Made by a program: the position numbers and the translations under genes. The notes beneath the pieces were generated by a model. The model was not told where the DNA came from and did no database searches. It was given only the letters and a program-made list of their open reading frames with translations. Positions 17,361-27,820 of a DNA stretch of 64,000 bases are shown piece by piece. Source of the DNA: Desulfovibrionales bacterium (GTDB taxonomy: Bacteria > Desulfobacterota > Desulfovibrionia > Desulfovibrionales > Desulfonatronaceae); NCBI GenBank assembly GCA_007693505.1, contig REDL01000045.1:1-64000 (forward strand), in the 5' to 3' direction. Numbering within the stretch: position 1 is the first letter of the stretch; every line of letters begins with the position of its first letter.

Positions 17361-19832
17361 ATGCCGGAAAAAAAAGAAAAGAGAGAGAAGAAGGAACAAA
17401 TTGTCGTTGAGCCGGAAGTCCACCTGCCGATGATGACCCTGCGGGAGGTCGTCATGTTTCCGCGGTCCATCGTACCGCTCTTCGTCGGCCGTGAATCATC
17501 CATCCGGGCTATTGAGCGTGCCCTGAACAAGTTCGACAAACAGATCTTCCTCGTCACCCAGAAAAACCCCGAAGCCGAAGATCCCGCCCCGGAGGATCTG
17601 TTCGACATGGGCACGGTCAGTCGGATACTCCAACTGCTGCGTCTCCCGGACGGGACCATCAAGGTGCTCTTCGAGGGGCTCTATAGGGCCAACTGGTCTC
17701 GGGAGCATGGCATCCAGGCAACGGATTCAGGATACCCGATGATTCTGGCCCATGGGGTGGCCGGGGAGGATTTCGCCACGCCGGAGGCACTCGCCCTGAT
17801 CCGGGCAGTCCAGGAGTCCCTTCAGGAATACGCCAAGATCAACAAAAAGCTGGCGCCGGAAACCTTGGCCGCCATCAACTCTCTGAATGCCCCGGGCCGA
17901 CTGGCGGACAGCCTGATGCCGCACCTGAAGGTGGCCTTTGTCGAAAAACAGACCGCCCTGGAAGAACCAGACCCCCTCAAGCGGCTGGAAAAAACCTACG
18001 AACTCCTGCTCAAAGACATTGAGCTGACGTCCCTGGAAAAAAAGGTCAAATCCCGCGTCAAACAGCAAATGGAACGTAACCACCGGGATTTCTATCTTAA
18101 CGAGCAGATCAAGGCCATTCAAAAGGAAATGGGCCGTGGTGAAGAGGAGTCCAGTCAGGAAATCGACGAGCTGGCCAAGCAACTGGAGGCCAAGGAACTC
18201 CCCGAAGAAGCCAAGGAGAAGTGCGCCAAGGAAATCAAGAAACTGCGGCAGATGCCACCGCAGTCCGCGGAGTTCACCGTGGTCCGCAACTACGTGGACT
18301 GGATCCTGAGCCTGCCCTGGAACACCATCCAACCCACCAGCCTGGATCTCAAGGCCGCCCAGTCTATTCTGGACGAAGACCATTTTGCCCTGGACAAACC
18401 CAAGGAACGGATTCTGGAATACCTCGCCGTGCAGAGCATGGTCGAAAAAATCAAGGGACCGATCCTCTGCCTGGTGGGACCGCCCGGGGTGGGCAAGACC
18501 TCGCTCGCCAAATCCGTAGCCCGGGCCATGGGCCGGGAATTCGTGCGCATATCCCTGGGCGGAGTCCGGGATGAAGCGGAAATCCGAGGGCACCGACGAA
18601 CCTATATCGGCGCATTGCCCGGGAAGATCATCCAGTCCCTGCGCCGGGTAAAGTTCAACAATCCGGTTTTCTGCCTGGATGAGGTGGACAAGATGAGCAC
18701 GGATTTCCGGGGCGATCCCTCGGCCGCGCTTCTGGAAGTCCTGGATCCGGAACAGAACGCCGCCTTCGCCGACCACTACCTGGATCTGGACTACGACCTC
18801 TCCAAGGTCTTCTTCATTACCACGGCCAATACTCTGCACTCCATTCCCGGGCCACTGCAGGACCGTATGGAAATCATTCGCCTGCCCGGATACCTGGAGG
18901 TGGAAAAACTGCGCATCGCCAAAGATTTTCTGATGCCCCGCCTGTTGACCCAGCATGGTTTGACCAGCGACGACATGTCCTTTTCCGAAGGGGCGCTGTT
19001 GGAAATCATCCGCCGCTACACCCGGGAAGCCGGGGTACGTAGCCTGGAGCGGGAAATGGCCTCCATCTGTCGCAAGGTGGCCCGCAAAATCGTGGAAGAG
19101 GGACGGGCGGACAAGCCCGTTGCTGTGAACAAGACCATGGTCGGGTCCTACCTCGGGGTTGCCAAGTTTCGCTATGGAGAACGCGAAGAGCGTTCCCAGC
19201 CGGGCGTGGCCACCGGACTGGCCTGGACCGAAATGGGCGGAGAGCTGCTCTTGGTGGAGGTCTCCTTGATGCCGGGAACCGGAAAGGTGGAAATCACCGG
19301 CAAGCTGGGCGATGTGATGCAGGAGTCGGCTCGGGCCGCCTGGAGCTACGTTCGTTCCCGCTCGGACCTTTTCGGACTCCGTCAAGACTTCTACAAGGAA
19401 ATTGACATCCACATCCACGTTCCGGAAGGAGCCACGCCCAAGGACGGCCCCTCCGCGGGGATCACCTTGGCCACCAGTGTGACATCGGCCTTGCTGAACC
19501 TGCCGGTTCGCAACGATCTGGCCATGACCGGTGAAATCACATTACGCGGACGTATCTTGCCCATCGGCGGAGTCCGAGAGAAACTGCTGGCCGCCCATCG
19601 AGGCCTGATATCCAAGGTGATCATTCCAGCAGACAATGCCAAGGATTTAAAAGAGGTTCCGTCCAACATCCTCAAGGACCTGGAGGTCATCACCGTTGAA
19701 CATATGGACGAGGTCCTTTGCCACGCCCTGACGGCGAGAACCCGCGAGGACATCTTCTGCGTCCCCCCTACTGACATCCTGCCCCTGTCCCGGCGCTTGC
19801 TGAAGGAAGAGCACCAGCCGCAGACACATTAA
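17361..19832 (+). CDS. lon: Lon ATP-dependent protease
   Basis: 823 aa. Order: N-terminal substrate domain (about 1-210), helical linker (about 210-330), AAA+ domain with Walker A GPPGVGKTS near residue 370 and Walker B VFCLDEVDK, then the protease domain with catalytic Ser in PKDGPSAGIT near residue 698 and Lys in GGVREKLLAAHRG near 741. Lon degrades misfolded and short-lived regulatory proteins in the cytoplasm. It follows clpX by 39 bp. The first ~15 residues are very Lys/Glu-rich, an extension seen in several deltaproteobacterial Lon proteins. Confidence 0.97.
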   Translation: MPEKKEKREKKEQIVVEPEVHLPMMTLREVVMFPRSIVPLFVGRESSIRAIERALNKFDKQIFLVTQKNPEAEDPAPEDLFDMGTVSRILQLLRLPDGTIKVLFEGLYRANWSREHGIQATDSGYPMILAHGVAGEDFATPEALALIRAVQESLQEYAKINKKLAPETLAAINSLNAPGRLADSLMPHLKVAFVEKQTALEEPDPLKRLEKTYELLLKDIELTSLEKKVKSRVKQQMERNHRDFYLNEQIKAIQKEMGRGEEESSQEIDELAKQLEAKELPEEAKEKCAKEIKKLRQMPPQSAEFTVVRNYVDWILSLPWNTIQPTSLDLKAAQSILDEDHFALDKPKERILEYLAVQSMVEKIKGPILCLVGPPGVGKTSLAKSVARAMGREFVRISLGGVRDEAEIRGHRRTYIGALPGKIIQSLRRVKFNNPVFCLDEVDKMSTDFRGDPSAALLEVLDPEQNAAFADHYLDLDYDLSKVFFITTANTLHSIPGPLQDRMEIIRLPGYLEVEKLRIAKDFLMPRLLTQHGLTSDDMSFSEGALLEIIRRYTREAGVRSLEREMASICRKVARKIVEEGRADKPVAVNKTMVGSYLGVAKFRYGEREERSQPGVATGLAWTEMGGELLLVEVSLMPGTGKVEITGKLGDVMQESARAAWSYVRSRSDLFGLRQDFYKEIDIHIHVPEGATPKDGPSAGITLATSVTSALLNLPVRNDLAMTGEITLRGRILPIGGVREKLLAAHRGLISKVIIPADNAKDLKEVPSNILKDLEVITVEHMDEVLCHALTARTREDIFCVPPTDILPLSRRLLKEEHQPQTH

Positions 19833-19872
19833 GCACATCACCCGGGGCATCGCACTCGGGAATTTTTTTGGC

Positions 19873-19900
19873 GACGGGACGAGCATGTGTACGTCCCGTC
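19873..19900. terminator. Perfect 9-bp hairpin between convergent lon and phospholipase-like gene
   Basis: GACGGGACG (19873-19881) pairs exactly with CGTCCCGTC (19892-19900) around a 10-nt loop. There is no adjacent T-tract on either strand, so it may be a non-canonical terminator or a message-end hairpin. Confidence 0.4.
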
Positions 19901-20089
19901 ACCCTCAAAAAACTTTTTGCAAGAACAAACACGGTTCGCGTGGTGATCCATCCTGCTGTTTGAGGCAGAATGAGGACAAACGAACCCGTCACCCTCCGGC
20001 AAGCGCCCTTCGGTCCAAGGCCGAACGACGAAACACGACTGAAGCAAAAGCATCGCCCGGGATAATTCCAGGGCTGCCAGGCAGAGGGA

Positions 20090-20824
20090 TCACAGTGCTG
20101 TGGATGGGCGTGAGGAACGGTGGTCGTGCTTGACGGCCATGGGGTTTTCTTGGAGCACCAAGGACTTTTCCCCGTCCCGGAGCAGGCAGATCATCCGGGC
20201 CAGGGAGTGGTCATGCAGTTCATGGATATACTCCTGGTCCATCCGAACCTTGCGGCGGACGTTGAGCAGCGAGAAAAAAACCAGGCTCTTATATATTTTC
20301 CTGTTGGTCTTGAAGGAAAAGATATAGCTGTCCAGAGAATTTTCCAGGAATCGGTCGTTGCGTCGCTGAACGGACCGACTGAAGCTCACGGATTGGAGCC
20401 AGTACGCTCGATGGATCATGGCATCGGCTTGCATTTCCAGCCAGGCATGGGACACGTCCTGTTGCTCTTCCACCAAAATACCATGGGCCACGGTGTCTGC
20501 GGCGAGGTGGCATAAATACCCGTAGGCAAAAGCTTTTTCAGACTCATTCTGTGCTTGTTCCAGAAACCGCATGCCCGTTGCCCAACTGTGTGGGCTTTTC
20601 TCCGCGGGCAGATAGCTCTTGCCCAGGATCATGTCCGCCATGAGATTTCCGTACAGAAAATCTTGACGATATTTTGTCAGCAATCCAAATATGGTACCGG
20701 GAATGATCGATGCGTAGGCAAAGAGCTCGCTGGCCACGTACATATGGGTTAGCGGCCCCCAGGCCCAGGCGGTGGAAGGGATGATCAGCAGTCCGATAAG
20801 GACGAATAGGCACCTGATAATCAT
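20090..20824 (-). CDS. Zinc-dependent phospholipase C-like protein, exported
   Basis: 244 aa. A clear signal peptide (CLFVLIGLLIIPSTAWAWG) is cleaved so that the mature protein starts at or near WGPLTH, as in the zinc-dependent phospholipase C/nuclease P1 fold, where the N-terminal Trp binds zinc. Further likely ligands are the His in GPLTH, the Asp in GNLMADM, SPHSWATG and GYLCHLAADTVAHG. The substrate is unknown; members of this group in deltaproteobacteria are often annotated only by fold. It is a single gene, convergent with lon. Confidence 0.75.
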   Translation of the reverse strand: MIIRCLFVLIGLLIIPSTAWAWGPLTHMYVASELFAYASIIPGTIFGLLTKYRQDFLYGNLMADMILGKSYLPAEKSPHSWATGMRFLEQAQNESEKAFAYGYLCHLAADTVAHGILVEEQQDVSHAWLEMQADAMIHRAYWLQSVSFSRSVQRRNDRFLENSLDSYIFSFKTNRKIYKSLVFFSLLNVRRKVRMDQEYIHELHDHSLARMICLLRDGEKSLVLQENPMAVKHDHRSSRPSTAL

Positions 20825-21074
20825 GATTGTCTGGTTTCCTCCAAAATTGATCCAGGTTCACTAACCGAACCCATCACCAACCGCAAGCCACAAGAAATGG
20901 CAGGCATCGCTTTTCCTTGACCAGGACATCAGTTAGGTTCTTTCCACGCAATGTCCAGGAAAATGTTGAAAAATGCTTAGTCAAAAACTTGACATACCAT
21001 TTTTCTTTCCTACCTTGGTTGTCCATTGCAAATCTTGCCACTTCATGAATCGCGCGCAAGGAGAACATGTTGCC

Positions 21075-22058
21075 ATGAGCGTTTCCTTCAAAGACTACTA
21101 CCAACTCCTGGATGTCTCCAAGACCGCATCCCAGGATGAACTGTCCAAGGCCTACAAAAAGATGGCCCGGAAGTACCATCCGGACTTGAACCCAGACAAT
21201 GCCGAGGCTGAAAAGAAGTTCAAGGAAATCAACGAGGCCTACGAGGTACTCAAAGACCCGGAAAAACGCAGGCTGTACGATTCGTTGGGACCCAACTGGC
21301 AGCACGGCCAGAATTTTCAACCGCCTCCAGGATTTGATTCCAGTCGATTTGGTTCGTACACCTCTGGAGGACCTCAGTTTGAGGGCGGCTTCGGAGGGTT
21401 CAGCGACTTTTTCGAGACCATCTTCGGTGGCCAGTTCCGCGGTGAACAGGATTTCCAGGACGACCCCTTTGGCGGAGGATTCCGCCCCCGCCAGGCCAGG
21501 GGCCGGGATGTCGAGGTCGGAATGGAACTCCCCCTGGAGGATGCCTTTTCCGGCGGGAGCAGAACCATCTCCTTTCAGGAACAGGTGGTCGGGCCGGACG
21601 GCATGCCGCGCATGGAGACGAAATCCCTGCAAGTGAACATCCCGGCCGGAATCAAGAACGGCTCCCGCATCCGGCTGGCCGGACAGGGCTCGCCGGGCAT
21701 GCGCGGCGGCCCCAGCGGCGACCTGTACCTGAAGATCAAAATTGCTCCACACCCGAAATTCAAGCTGGAGGGGAATTCTCTTGTCTACGACCTGCCCCTG
21801 GCCCCTTGGGAAGCGGTGTTGGGCGCCAAGGTTCGCGTGCCGACCCTCGCCGGGGACGTGGAAATGACCATCCCCGCCGGCACCAGTAGCGGCCAGAAAT
21901 TACGGTTGCGCGGCAAGGGCCTGGGCAAGGGAGCCGACCAGGGCGATCAACTGATTCGGGTGATGATCGCCGTCCCCAAGACCCTCACGGAAGAAGAGCG
22001 GGCCTTATGGAGTCAACTGGCCCAGGCGTCCACGTTTCACCCTCGCCACGACGCGTGA
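21075..22058 (+). CDS. cbpA: Curved-DNA-binding-type J-domain co-chaperone CbpA
   Basis: 327 aa. The N-terminal J-domain has the HPD tripeptide at residues 35-37, followed by a Gly/Phe-rich linker and the two C-terminal beta-domains ([18 protein letters not shown], and [18 protein letters not shown]). There is no zinc-finger region, which separates CbpA from DnaJ. It stimulates DnaK ATPase. The start at 21075 has AAGGAGA upstream; the frame extends to 20973, but those residues do not fit. Its partner cbpM follows at 24 bp. Confidence 0.92.
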   Translation: MSVSFKDYYQLLDVSKTASQDELSKAYKKMARKYHPDLNPDNAEAEKKFKEINEAYEVLKDPEKRRLYDSLGPNWQHGQNFQPPPGFDSSRFGSYTSGGPQFEGGFGGFSDFFETIFGGQFRGEQDFQDDPFGGGFRPRQARGRDVEVGMELPLEDAFSGGSRTISFQEQVVGPDGMPRMETKSLQVNIPAGIKNGSRIRLAGQGSPGMRGGPSGDLYLKIKIAPHPKFKLEGNSLVYDLPLAPWEAVLGAKVRVPTLAGDVEMTIPAGTSSGQKLRLRGKGLGKGADQGDQLIRVMIAVPKTLTEEERALWSQLAQASTFHPRHDA

Positions 22059-22082
22059 TCGAACCATAGGGAGTGCTGATCC

Positions 22083-22400
22083 ATGTCACTGCGCATCAAG
22101 CTGCATACTGAAGAATTACCGGCGACCTCCGAGCTGATGATCTGGTCCCGGTTCATTGAACTGACCGGCATCCATCCGTCCAGGTTGGGCGAACTGATTG
22201 AGCTGGGCTGGCTCTGCCCGAACAAGACCCAGGAACAATGCTATCTCTTCCACCCCAATGACGTGTACAAGGTCACGAAACTGGAGCGGATCTGCAATGA
22301 CTTTGAAATTCCGGCCTTGGCCGGAACGATCATCATTGATCTGCTGGAACGCATCGAGGACCTGGAATTGCAGGTCCGGGACCTGCGGCGGCTGCTATGA
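22083..22400 (+). CDS. cbpM: CbpM-type modulator of CbpA, MerR-like fold
   Basis: 105 aa. The N-terminal half resembles a MerR-type helix-turn-helix (FIELTGIHPSRLGELIELGWL), and the C-terminal half is a coiled coil (DLLERIEDLELQVRDLRRLL). CbpM binds the J-domain of CbpA and reduces its activity. Gene order cbpA-cbpM-clpB is the usual one in this group and supports the call. Confidence 0.87.
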   Translation: MSLRIKLHTEELPATSELMIWSRFIELTGIHPSRLGELIELGWLCPNKTQEQCYLFHPNDVYKVTKLERICNDFEIPALAGTIIIDLLERIEDLELQVRDLRRLL

Positions 22401-22422
22401 TCCAACAACACGGAACGTTCCC

Positions 22423-22452
22423 GTCCTCGTTCACGTGCACGTGAACGAGGAC
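22423..22452. repeat. Perfect 30-bp palindrome between cbpM and clpB
   Basis: GTCCTCGTTCACGTG (22423-22437) is followed at once by its exact reverse complement (22438-22452). There is no T-tract, so it is not a standard terminator. It could be an operator for a stress regulator controlling clpB, or an mRNA hairpin setting the ratio of chaperones. Confidence 0.85.
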
Positions 22453-22504
22453 GAGGACGATAGAAGACACCGCGAACATTCATCCCCTCATGGAGAAATC
22501 ACAT

Positions 22505-25111
22505 ATGGATATGAACAAATTCACTCAAAAATCCCAGGAAGCCGTGGCCGCGGCCCAGGCCACGGCCATACGCTTCGGCCACCAGCAGATCGACGTCGAG
22601 CACCTGCTGTTGGCTCTGATCAGCCAGGAGAGCGGTCTTGCACCTCGACTCCTGGACCGGGCGGGCGTCACTCCGCAAAACTTCACGCAAGCCCTGGAAA
22701 GCGAAATCGGCAAATTGCCCAAGGTCAGCGGTCCAGGGACCCAGCCGGGACAAATCTACGTCACCCAGCGGCTGAACACCATTCTGCTCAAGGCCCAGGA
22801 ACTGGCCAAGAAAATGCAGGACGAATACGTCAGCGTGGAGCATGTCCTGCTGGCCATTCTGGAAGAGCCATCCTCCACGGCCGCCGGACGCGTGAACAAG
22901 CAGTTCAATTTGACTCCGGACAAGATCCTGGCCGTGCTTACGGATGTGCGCGGCAACCAGCGGGTCACTTCGGCCAATCCGGAAGACACCTACGAGGCCT
23001 TGCAAAAGTATGGCCGCGACCTGGTGGACGAGGCCCGCAAGGGCAAGCTCGATCCGGTCATTGGACGGGACCAGGAAATCCGTCGCTGCATCCGCGTCCT
23101 CTCCCGACGGACCAAGAATAACCCTGTTCTGGTGGGCGAAGCCGGGGTGGGCAAGACGGCCATCGTGGAGGGCCTAGCCCAGCGCATCCTGAAGCAGGAT
23201 GTGCCCGAGGGCCTCAAGGACAAGACCGTCTTCTCCCTGGACATGGGTGCGCTGATTGCCGGTGCCAAGTACCGGGGCGAGTTCGAGGAACGGCTCAAGG
23301 CCGTGCTCAAGGAAGTCCAGCAGTCCGAGGGACGGATCATCCTGTTCATCGACGAGATCCACACCATTGTCGGCGCGGGCAAGGCCGAAGGGGCCATGGA
23401 CGCCGGCAATTTGCTCAAGCCCATGCTGGCCCGAGGCGAGCTGCACTGCATCGGGGCCACCACCCTGGACGAATACCGCAAGCACATCGAAAAAGATCCG
23501 GCCTTGGAGCGTCGCTTCCAGCCCGTTCTGGTGGACGAGCCCAGTGTGGAAGACACCATCTCCATTCTGCGCGGCCTGCGGGAGCGTTTTGAAGTCCATC
23601 ATGGGGTGCGCATCAACGACAGCGCGATTGTCGAAGCCGCGGTGCTTTCCCACCGCTATATCACGGACCGTCAGCTTCCGGACAAGGCCATTGACCTGAT
23701 TGATGAGGCCGGGGCCATGTTGCGCACCGAGATCGATTCTCTGCCCTCGGAACTGGACGAAATCAACCGCAAGGTACTTCAACTGGAAATCGAGCGTGAG
23801 GCCCTGAAGCGGGAAACGGATGAAAGCTCACGGGACCGTCTGGAAAAGCTCGAAAGAGAACTGGCCGATCTGAAGGAGTCCCAGAGCACCCTTTTGGCCC
23901 AATGGGAAAAGGAAAAACAGACCATTGACGAACTGCGCACCGTCAAGGAGGACATTGAAAAAATCCGGCTGGAAATCGAACAGGCCGAGCGGGCCTACGA
24001 CCTGAACCGGGTGGCCGAACTGCGTTACGGCAAGCTGGCCCAGTTGGAAAAAATGCTCGCGGACCAGGACGACAAAATGACCACGGATTCCGGTGGAACG
24101 AGAATGGTCAAGGAAGAAGTCGGTCCGGACGACGTGGCCGAGATCATCTCCCGCTGGACCGGCATTCCGGTTTCCCGCCTTCTGGAGGGCGAGCGGGAAA
24201 AACTGCTCCGCCTGGGCGACGTGCTCCACGAGCGCGTGGTGGGCCAGGACGAGGCGGTCTCAGCCGTAGCCGACGCCGTGCTCCGGGCCCGCGCCGGACT
24301 GAAAGATCCCAATCGTCCCATCGGCTCCTTCATCTTCCTTGGCCCCACCGGCGTGGGCAAGACCGAGCTCTGCAAGACTTTGGCCCAGGCCTTGTTCGAC
24401 ACCGAGGAGAACATGGTCCGTCTGGACATGTCGGAATACATGGAAAAACACACCGTGGCCCGACTCATCGGTGCGCCTCCCGGCTACATCGGCTACGACG
24501 AGGGCGGCCAGCTTACCGAGGCCGTACGCCGCAAGCCCTACAGTGTGGTGCTCTTCGACGAAGTGGAAAAGGCCCACCAGGATGTGTTCAACGCCCTTTT
24601 GCAAATTTTGGATGATGGCCGGTTGACCGACAGCCAGGGCCGGACCGTGGACTTCAAGAATACGATCATCATCATGACCTCCAACCTGGGCTCACAGTTT
24701 CTGCTGGAGGGCATATCTCCCGAGGGCGAGCTGCTGCCCGGTACCCGGGAACAGGTCATGGGCACCCTGCGCGCCCACTTCCGACCTGAGTTCTTGAACC
24801 GGGTGGACGAGGTGGTGCTGTTCAAGCCGCTGCTCCTGGAGCAGATCAAGCAGATCATTGACCTGTTGCTTCACGGCCTGCGTGGCCGGCTGGCGGACCG
24901 CAAGATCGAGCTGGAGCTCTCCGACCAGACCCGGGATTTCATCGCCCGGGAAGCCTATGACCCGATCTACGGCGCCCGCCCCTTGCGTCGCTATCTCCAA
25001 GCCCGTCTGGAAACCCCGCTGGCCAAGGCGATCATCTCCGGCAAGATCCTGGATGGCCAGACAATCCGTATCGACGTGGGAGAGGATGGGTTGGTGCTGA
25101 ATAATGGGTGA
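22505..25111 (+). CDS. clpB: ClpB disaggregase
   Basis: 868 aa. Order: Clp N-domain (about 1-150), first AAA+ domain with GEAGVGKT near residue 211, the coiled-coil middle domain (about 400-530, very Glu/Lys-rich), second AAA+ domain with GPTGVGKTE near 613, and the C-terminal small domain. With DnaK it pulls proteins out of aggregates. It lacks a ClpP-binding loop, as expected. The start at 22505 is set by GGAG nine bases upstream. It overlaps the next gene by 8 bp. Confidence 0.96.
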   Translation: MDMNKFTQKSQEAVAAAQATAIRFGHQQIDVEHLLLALISQESGLAPRLLDRAGVTPQNFTQALESEIGKLPKVSGPGTQPGQIYVTQRLNTILLKAQELAKKMQDEYVSVEHVLLAILEEPSSTAAGRVNKQFNLTPDKILAVLTDVRGNQRVTSANPEDTYEALQKYGRDLVDEARKGKLDPVIGRDQEIRRCIRVLSRRTKNNPVLVGEAGVGKTAIVEGLAQRILKQDVPEGLKDKTVFSLDMGALIAGAKYRGEFEERLKAVLKEVQQSEGRIILFIDEIHTIVGAGKAEGAMDAGNLLKPMLARGELHCIGATTLDEYRKHIEKDPALERRFQPVLVDEPSVEDTISILRGLRERFEVHHGVRINDSAIVEAAVLSHRYITDRQLPDKAIDLIDEAGAMLRTEIDSLPSELDEINRKVLQLEIEREALKRETDESSRDRLEKLERELADLKESQSTLLAQWEKEKQTIDELRTVKEDIEKIRLEIEQAERAYDLNRVAELRYGKLAQLEKMLADQDDKMTTDSGGTRMVKEEVGPDDVAEIISRWTGIPVSRLLEGEREKLLRLGDVLHERVVGQDEAVSAVADAVLRARAGLKDPNRPIGSFIFLGPTGVGKTELCKTLAQALFDTEENMVRLDMSEYMEKHTVARLIGAPPGYIGYDEGGQLTEAVRRKPYSVVLFDEVEKAHQDVFNALLQILDDGRLTDSQGRTVDFKNTIIIMTSNLGSQFLLEGISPEGELLPGTREQVMGTLRAHFRPEFLNRVDEVVLFKPLLLEQIKQIIDLLLHGLRGRLADRKIELELSDQTRDFIAREAYDPIYGARPLRRYLQARLETPLAKAIISGKILDGQTIRIDVGEDGLVLNNG

Positions 25112-26255
25112 GGTGAAGGGAAGTATCCAGGAGTCAGGAGCGGGGAGCCGAAATTCAGCCATCAGAAGCCGAACAGGGGGAGAAGCGCGGGAGTTCGATG
25201 CGCAGCCGCGCTCCGTTCTGTGCCTGGACATCGGGAGCGGGACGCAGGATGTGTTGCTGCACATCCCCGGCGAGCAGCCGGAAAACTGTCCCAAGTTCGT
25301 GCTGCCCTCCCCGGCCCGGGTGATTGCCGGACGGCTCGCGGAGTTGACCGCAGCCCGGCGGGCCGTCTGGCTTTACGGGGATAACATGGGCGGCGGCTTT
25401 TTCCGGACCGCCACGGCCCACCTGGAGCAGGGCCTGCCCTTGGCGGCCCATCCTGAGGCGGCCTTTTCCCTGGGGGACAATCCGGATCGGGTCCGGGAAA
25501 TGGGCGTGGACCTGACCAACGTTTGCCCGCCCGGCCATGTCCCGCTCCACTTGGCGGACTTTGATCCGGGCTTCTGGCGCACCTTCCTGGCCGCCGCCGG
25601 GCTGGACTATCCGGATCTGATCCTGGCCGCGGCCCAGGATCATGGCTACCATCCGGATTCCAGCAACCGCGTTGGGCGGTTTCAGCTCTGGCGCGACTTC
25701 CTGCTCCAGGCCCACGGACGGCCCGAGGCCCTGATCTTCACGGAACCACCCGCCCAACTCACCCGCTTGCGCACCCTGAAATCCCGCATCGGTGCCGGAC
25801 TGGTGGCCGACACCGGCGCTGCCGCAGTGCTGGGCGCACTCCATGAGGGCGAAGTCCGGGAACACCAGCGCACCGAAGGTATCTGCGTGGTCAACATCGG
25901 CAACAGCCATATTCTGGGCTTTCTGTTGTATCAGGATCAGATTCTTGGCGTCTATGAACAACACGCCAATCGGAGCCGGGAAGACGTCCTGGCCGACCTG
26001 GACCTGTTTCGCCATGGCCTGCTGACCCACCAACAGGTCATGGAACAGAACGGCCATGGCTGCCTGACCCTGGACCTGCCCCCGGCAGCAGGCGGATTCA
26101 CCCCGACATACGTCCTCGGCCCCCGCCGGAACCTGCTCCAGAACACCGGGGCCGTCTTCCTCGCACCGGGCGGGGACATGATGCTGGCCGGTTGCTTCGG
26201 CCTTCTCCAGGGCTGGGAATTCTCCGCCTCCCAGTCGCTGAACCGCCAGGATTGA
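25104..26255 (+). CDS. DUF1786 protein, actin/Hsp70-like ATPase fold
   Basis: 383 aa. [19 protein letters not shown] is a phosphate-1 motif of the sugar kinase/Hsp70/actin fold and the hallmark of DUF1786, a family labelled putative pyruvate formate-lyase activating enzyme but not biochemically proven. [17 protein letters not shown] and [13 protein letters not shown] give the second phosphate motif. The ATG overlaps the end of clpB by 8 bp. The first ~38 residues are polar and do not fit the family; no in-frame ATG follows, so the start is uncertain. DUF4150 begins 19 bp after its stop. Confidence 0.75.
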   Translation: MGEVKGSIQESGAGSRNSAIRSRTGGEAREFDAQPRSVLCLDIGSGTQDVLLHIPGEQPENCPKFVLPSPARVIAGRLAELTAARRAVWLYGDNMGGGFFRTATAHLEQGLPLAAHPEAAFSLGDNPDRVREMGVDLTNVCPPGHVPLHLADFDPGFWRTFLAAAGLDYPDLILAAAQDHGYHPDSSNRVGRFQLWRDFLLQAHGRPEALIFTEPPAQLTRLRTLKSRIGAGLVADTGAAAVLGALHEGEVREHQRTEGICVVNIGNSHILGFLLYQDQILGVYEQHANRSREDVLADLDLFRHGLLTHQQVMEQNGHGCLTLDLPPAAGGFTPTYVLGPRRNLLQNTGAVFLAPGGDMMLAGCFGLLQGWEFSASQSLNRQD

Positions 26256-26274
26256 CCAACCACAAGGAGCTCCG

Positions 26275-26667
26275 ATGTTCGCCGTCACCACCAACGCCGG
26301 TCAGATCGCCTCTGACCTGGACGTCTGCCTGACATCCTCCCCAGGGGGGGCCACGCCGGCTGTTTACGCCAATACCGTCTCACCAGCCCAGGGTTCTCCC
26401 CGGGCTCAAAAACTGCTCATCGCCGGCATGCCGGCTTTGCACCAGAACAGCACCTGCGGTCCGAGTTCCGGCAATGAGGCCGGCACTTCCGGCGGCGTGG
26501 TTTCCGGAACGGTAAAAGGTTCTGCCGGATTCAGCACCGGCAGTGCCAAGGTGATGGTCGAGGGCAGTCCGGCCGTGCGCCTGAACGACGGCACAACCCA
26601 GAACGGCGGCAACGCCGTCGGCCAGGTGCGCCGGCCCAGCCAGGGCAAAGTGATGATCTTATCCTGA
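26275..26667 (+). CDS. DUF4150 PAAR-like protein (module C tip, inverted)
   Basis: 130 aa. The order of a Pro/Gly-rich start, repeated small beta-elements and the end PSQGKVMILS matches the DUF4150 proteins at 35914 and 44550. Such proteins resemble PAAR tips that cap the VgrG spike. Unlike those two, it lies on the plus strand, 19 bp behind the DUF1786 gene and convergent with module C. AAGGAG precedes the start. It is the most divergent of the three: LDVCLTSSPGGATP against DVCxxPTPAGxVPxP in the others. Confidence 0.8.
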   Translation: MFAVTTNAGQIASDLDVCLTSSPGGATPAVYANTVSPAQGSPRAQKLLIAGMPALHQNSTCGPSSGNEAGTSGGVVSGTVKGSAGFSTGSAKVMVEGSPAVRLNDGTTQNGGNAVGQVRRPSQGKVMILS

Positions 26668-26683
26668 AGAAATGGGAGGATTC

Positions 26684-26920
26684 ATGAGTGATGCAGGGAA
26701 AAGCAAGGCCCGCTTTGCGGGTCTTTTCGGAAATCAAAGTTCCCGGTGCTGCTGCAAGACGCCGGATGCGCCAAAGGACGGCGATTCTGAAAAAGAGCCG
26801 GTGCAACAGGCCGAAGCGCGGATGCTGAAAACTGAGGCAGCGCTCAAAGAGCCCCAGGCCAGAGAAATGAAAACCCGCGCCGAGACATGCGCGGATTCGG
26901 GGAGAACGACCGCAACGTAA
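26684..26920 (+). CDS. Small polar protein with a Cys triplet, unknown
   Basis: 78 aa. The start follows GGGAGG and lies 16 bp after the DUF4150 stop, so it is co-transcribed with it. It has RCCCKTPDAP near residues 21-30, one more Cys near 69, and a charged helical second half. There is no signal peptide. No family is recognised. Position suggests a T6SS accessory role (chaperone, immunity or cargo), which is guesswork. Confidence 0.55.
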   Translation: MSDAGKSKARFAGLFGNQSSRCCCKTPDAPKDGDSEKEPVQQAEARMLKTEAALKEPQAREMKTRAETCADSGRTTAT

Positions 26921-27012
26921 CGGATACTTCCGCGATTCATTTCAGCTTGAAACGGCAGCGGCAAACCCAGCATTCGAACTTTTTTTGCACCACTCCTCCA
27001 CCTGTGACGCCG

Positions 27013-27771
27013 TCAGCCCAAGTGGATTTTTTCCGCGTCCACCGTGACCTCGTCCTTGGCCAGAATATCGGCTTGTCCGGCCTGGACTGTAAAGCGCTCC
27101 TCCACCTCGGTGCGCACGGACCGGGCCCGATGCAGTTCATATCCTGTCCAGCGCAGCACGCGGCCCAAGCGGGACGTCAACTGGGAAGCGGCCAGCCGGA
27201 TGCACTCACCGAAGGCATGCATTTGCTGAATTCGAGCTTCCAGCAGTTTGGCCAGGACATCCAGATTCGCGAAACGCATCCGACCCTGCTCCCCGGTCAA
27301 CGTCACTTCCCGACCATGGACAGCCGCGGATTCCCTGCCGGTTGCCTCCAGCTTCTGCGCATACACGGAACAACTCCCCTGGGAAACATCCAGGGAAAGG
27401 TCCCCGGGAAAGCGCAGAGTACTGGCTGGATCACTCTGCTCCAATATCTGAAGCACGTAATGGATACCGCCTGGATGACGCATCAGTAAAACCAGGTCGC
27501 CTGGGTTTGGCTCCAGCAGACAGCCCGCGGCCCGAAGCGCTTCCATGGTCACGGAGGACTCTGTCCCGGCAGCTGACGTATCAATGGGCTCAACCCAGCA
27601 GACAACCCGCCCGTCCTCCTGCTGACGGCTGCTGCGCACTGTGGCCGTAAACAACTCCGGACCGGTCTGCGGTCGGAACCGGAAAGCGGACGTGCCGTTG
27701 CGGCGCCCTTGCACGACGCGCAAGGCAGGACGATCCTGATGGCGACCAAGGGATTCGGCTGGCTGGGACAT
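27013..27771 (-). CDS. DUF3540 T6SS-associated protein, module C
   Basis: 252 aa. Start set by AGGAG seven bases upstream; a frame reaching 28080 is a read-through of the neighbouring gene's other strand phase. A beta-rich N-terminal half (FTATVRSSRQQEDGRVVCWV, GDLVLLMRHPGGIHYVLQIL) is followed by a helical segment (FANLDVLAKLLEARIQQMHA) and a short beta tail ending in DAEKIHLG. The same layout is seen at 36513 and 45023. DUF3540 is found beside DUF2169, DUF4150 and VgrG genes; its task is not known. It is the last minus-strand gene of the locus. Confidence 0.75.
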   Translation of the reverse strand: MSQPAESLGRHQDRPALRVVQGRRNGTSAFRFRPQTGPELFTATVRSSRQQEDGRVVCWVEPIDTSAAGTESSVTMEALRAAGCLLEPNPGDLVLLMRHPGGIHYVLQILEQSDPASTLRFPGDLSLDVSQGSCSVYAQKLEATGRESAAVHGREVTLTGEQGRMRFANLDVLAKLLEARIQQMHAFGECIRLAASQLTSRLGRVLRWTGYELHRARSVRTEVEERFTVQAGQADILAKDEVTVDAEKIHLG

Positions 27772-27820
27772 GAATTTCTCCTGCTTGGGGGGAACATGCC
27801 GGGTATATGGCATGAAATCA

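Noticed and set aside
17727-19418. 563-codon minus-strand open frame opposite lon
   Set aside because: lon is certain from its AAA+ and protease motifs; the antisense frame has His/Gly-rich random sequence.
19873-19900. Small RNA or attenuator at the lon 3' end
   Set aside because: Only a hairpin is visible; no promoter or T-tract supports an RNA gene.
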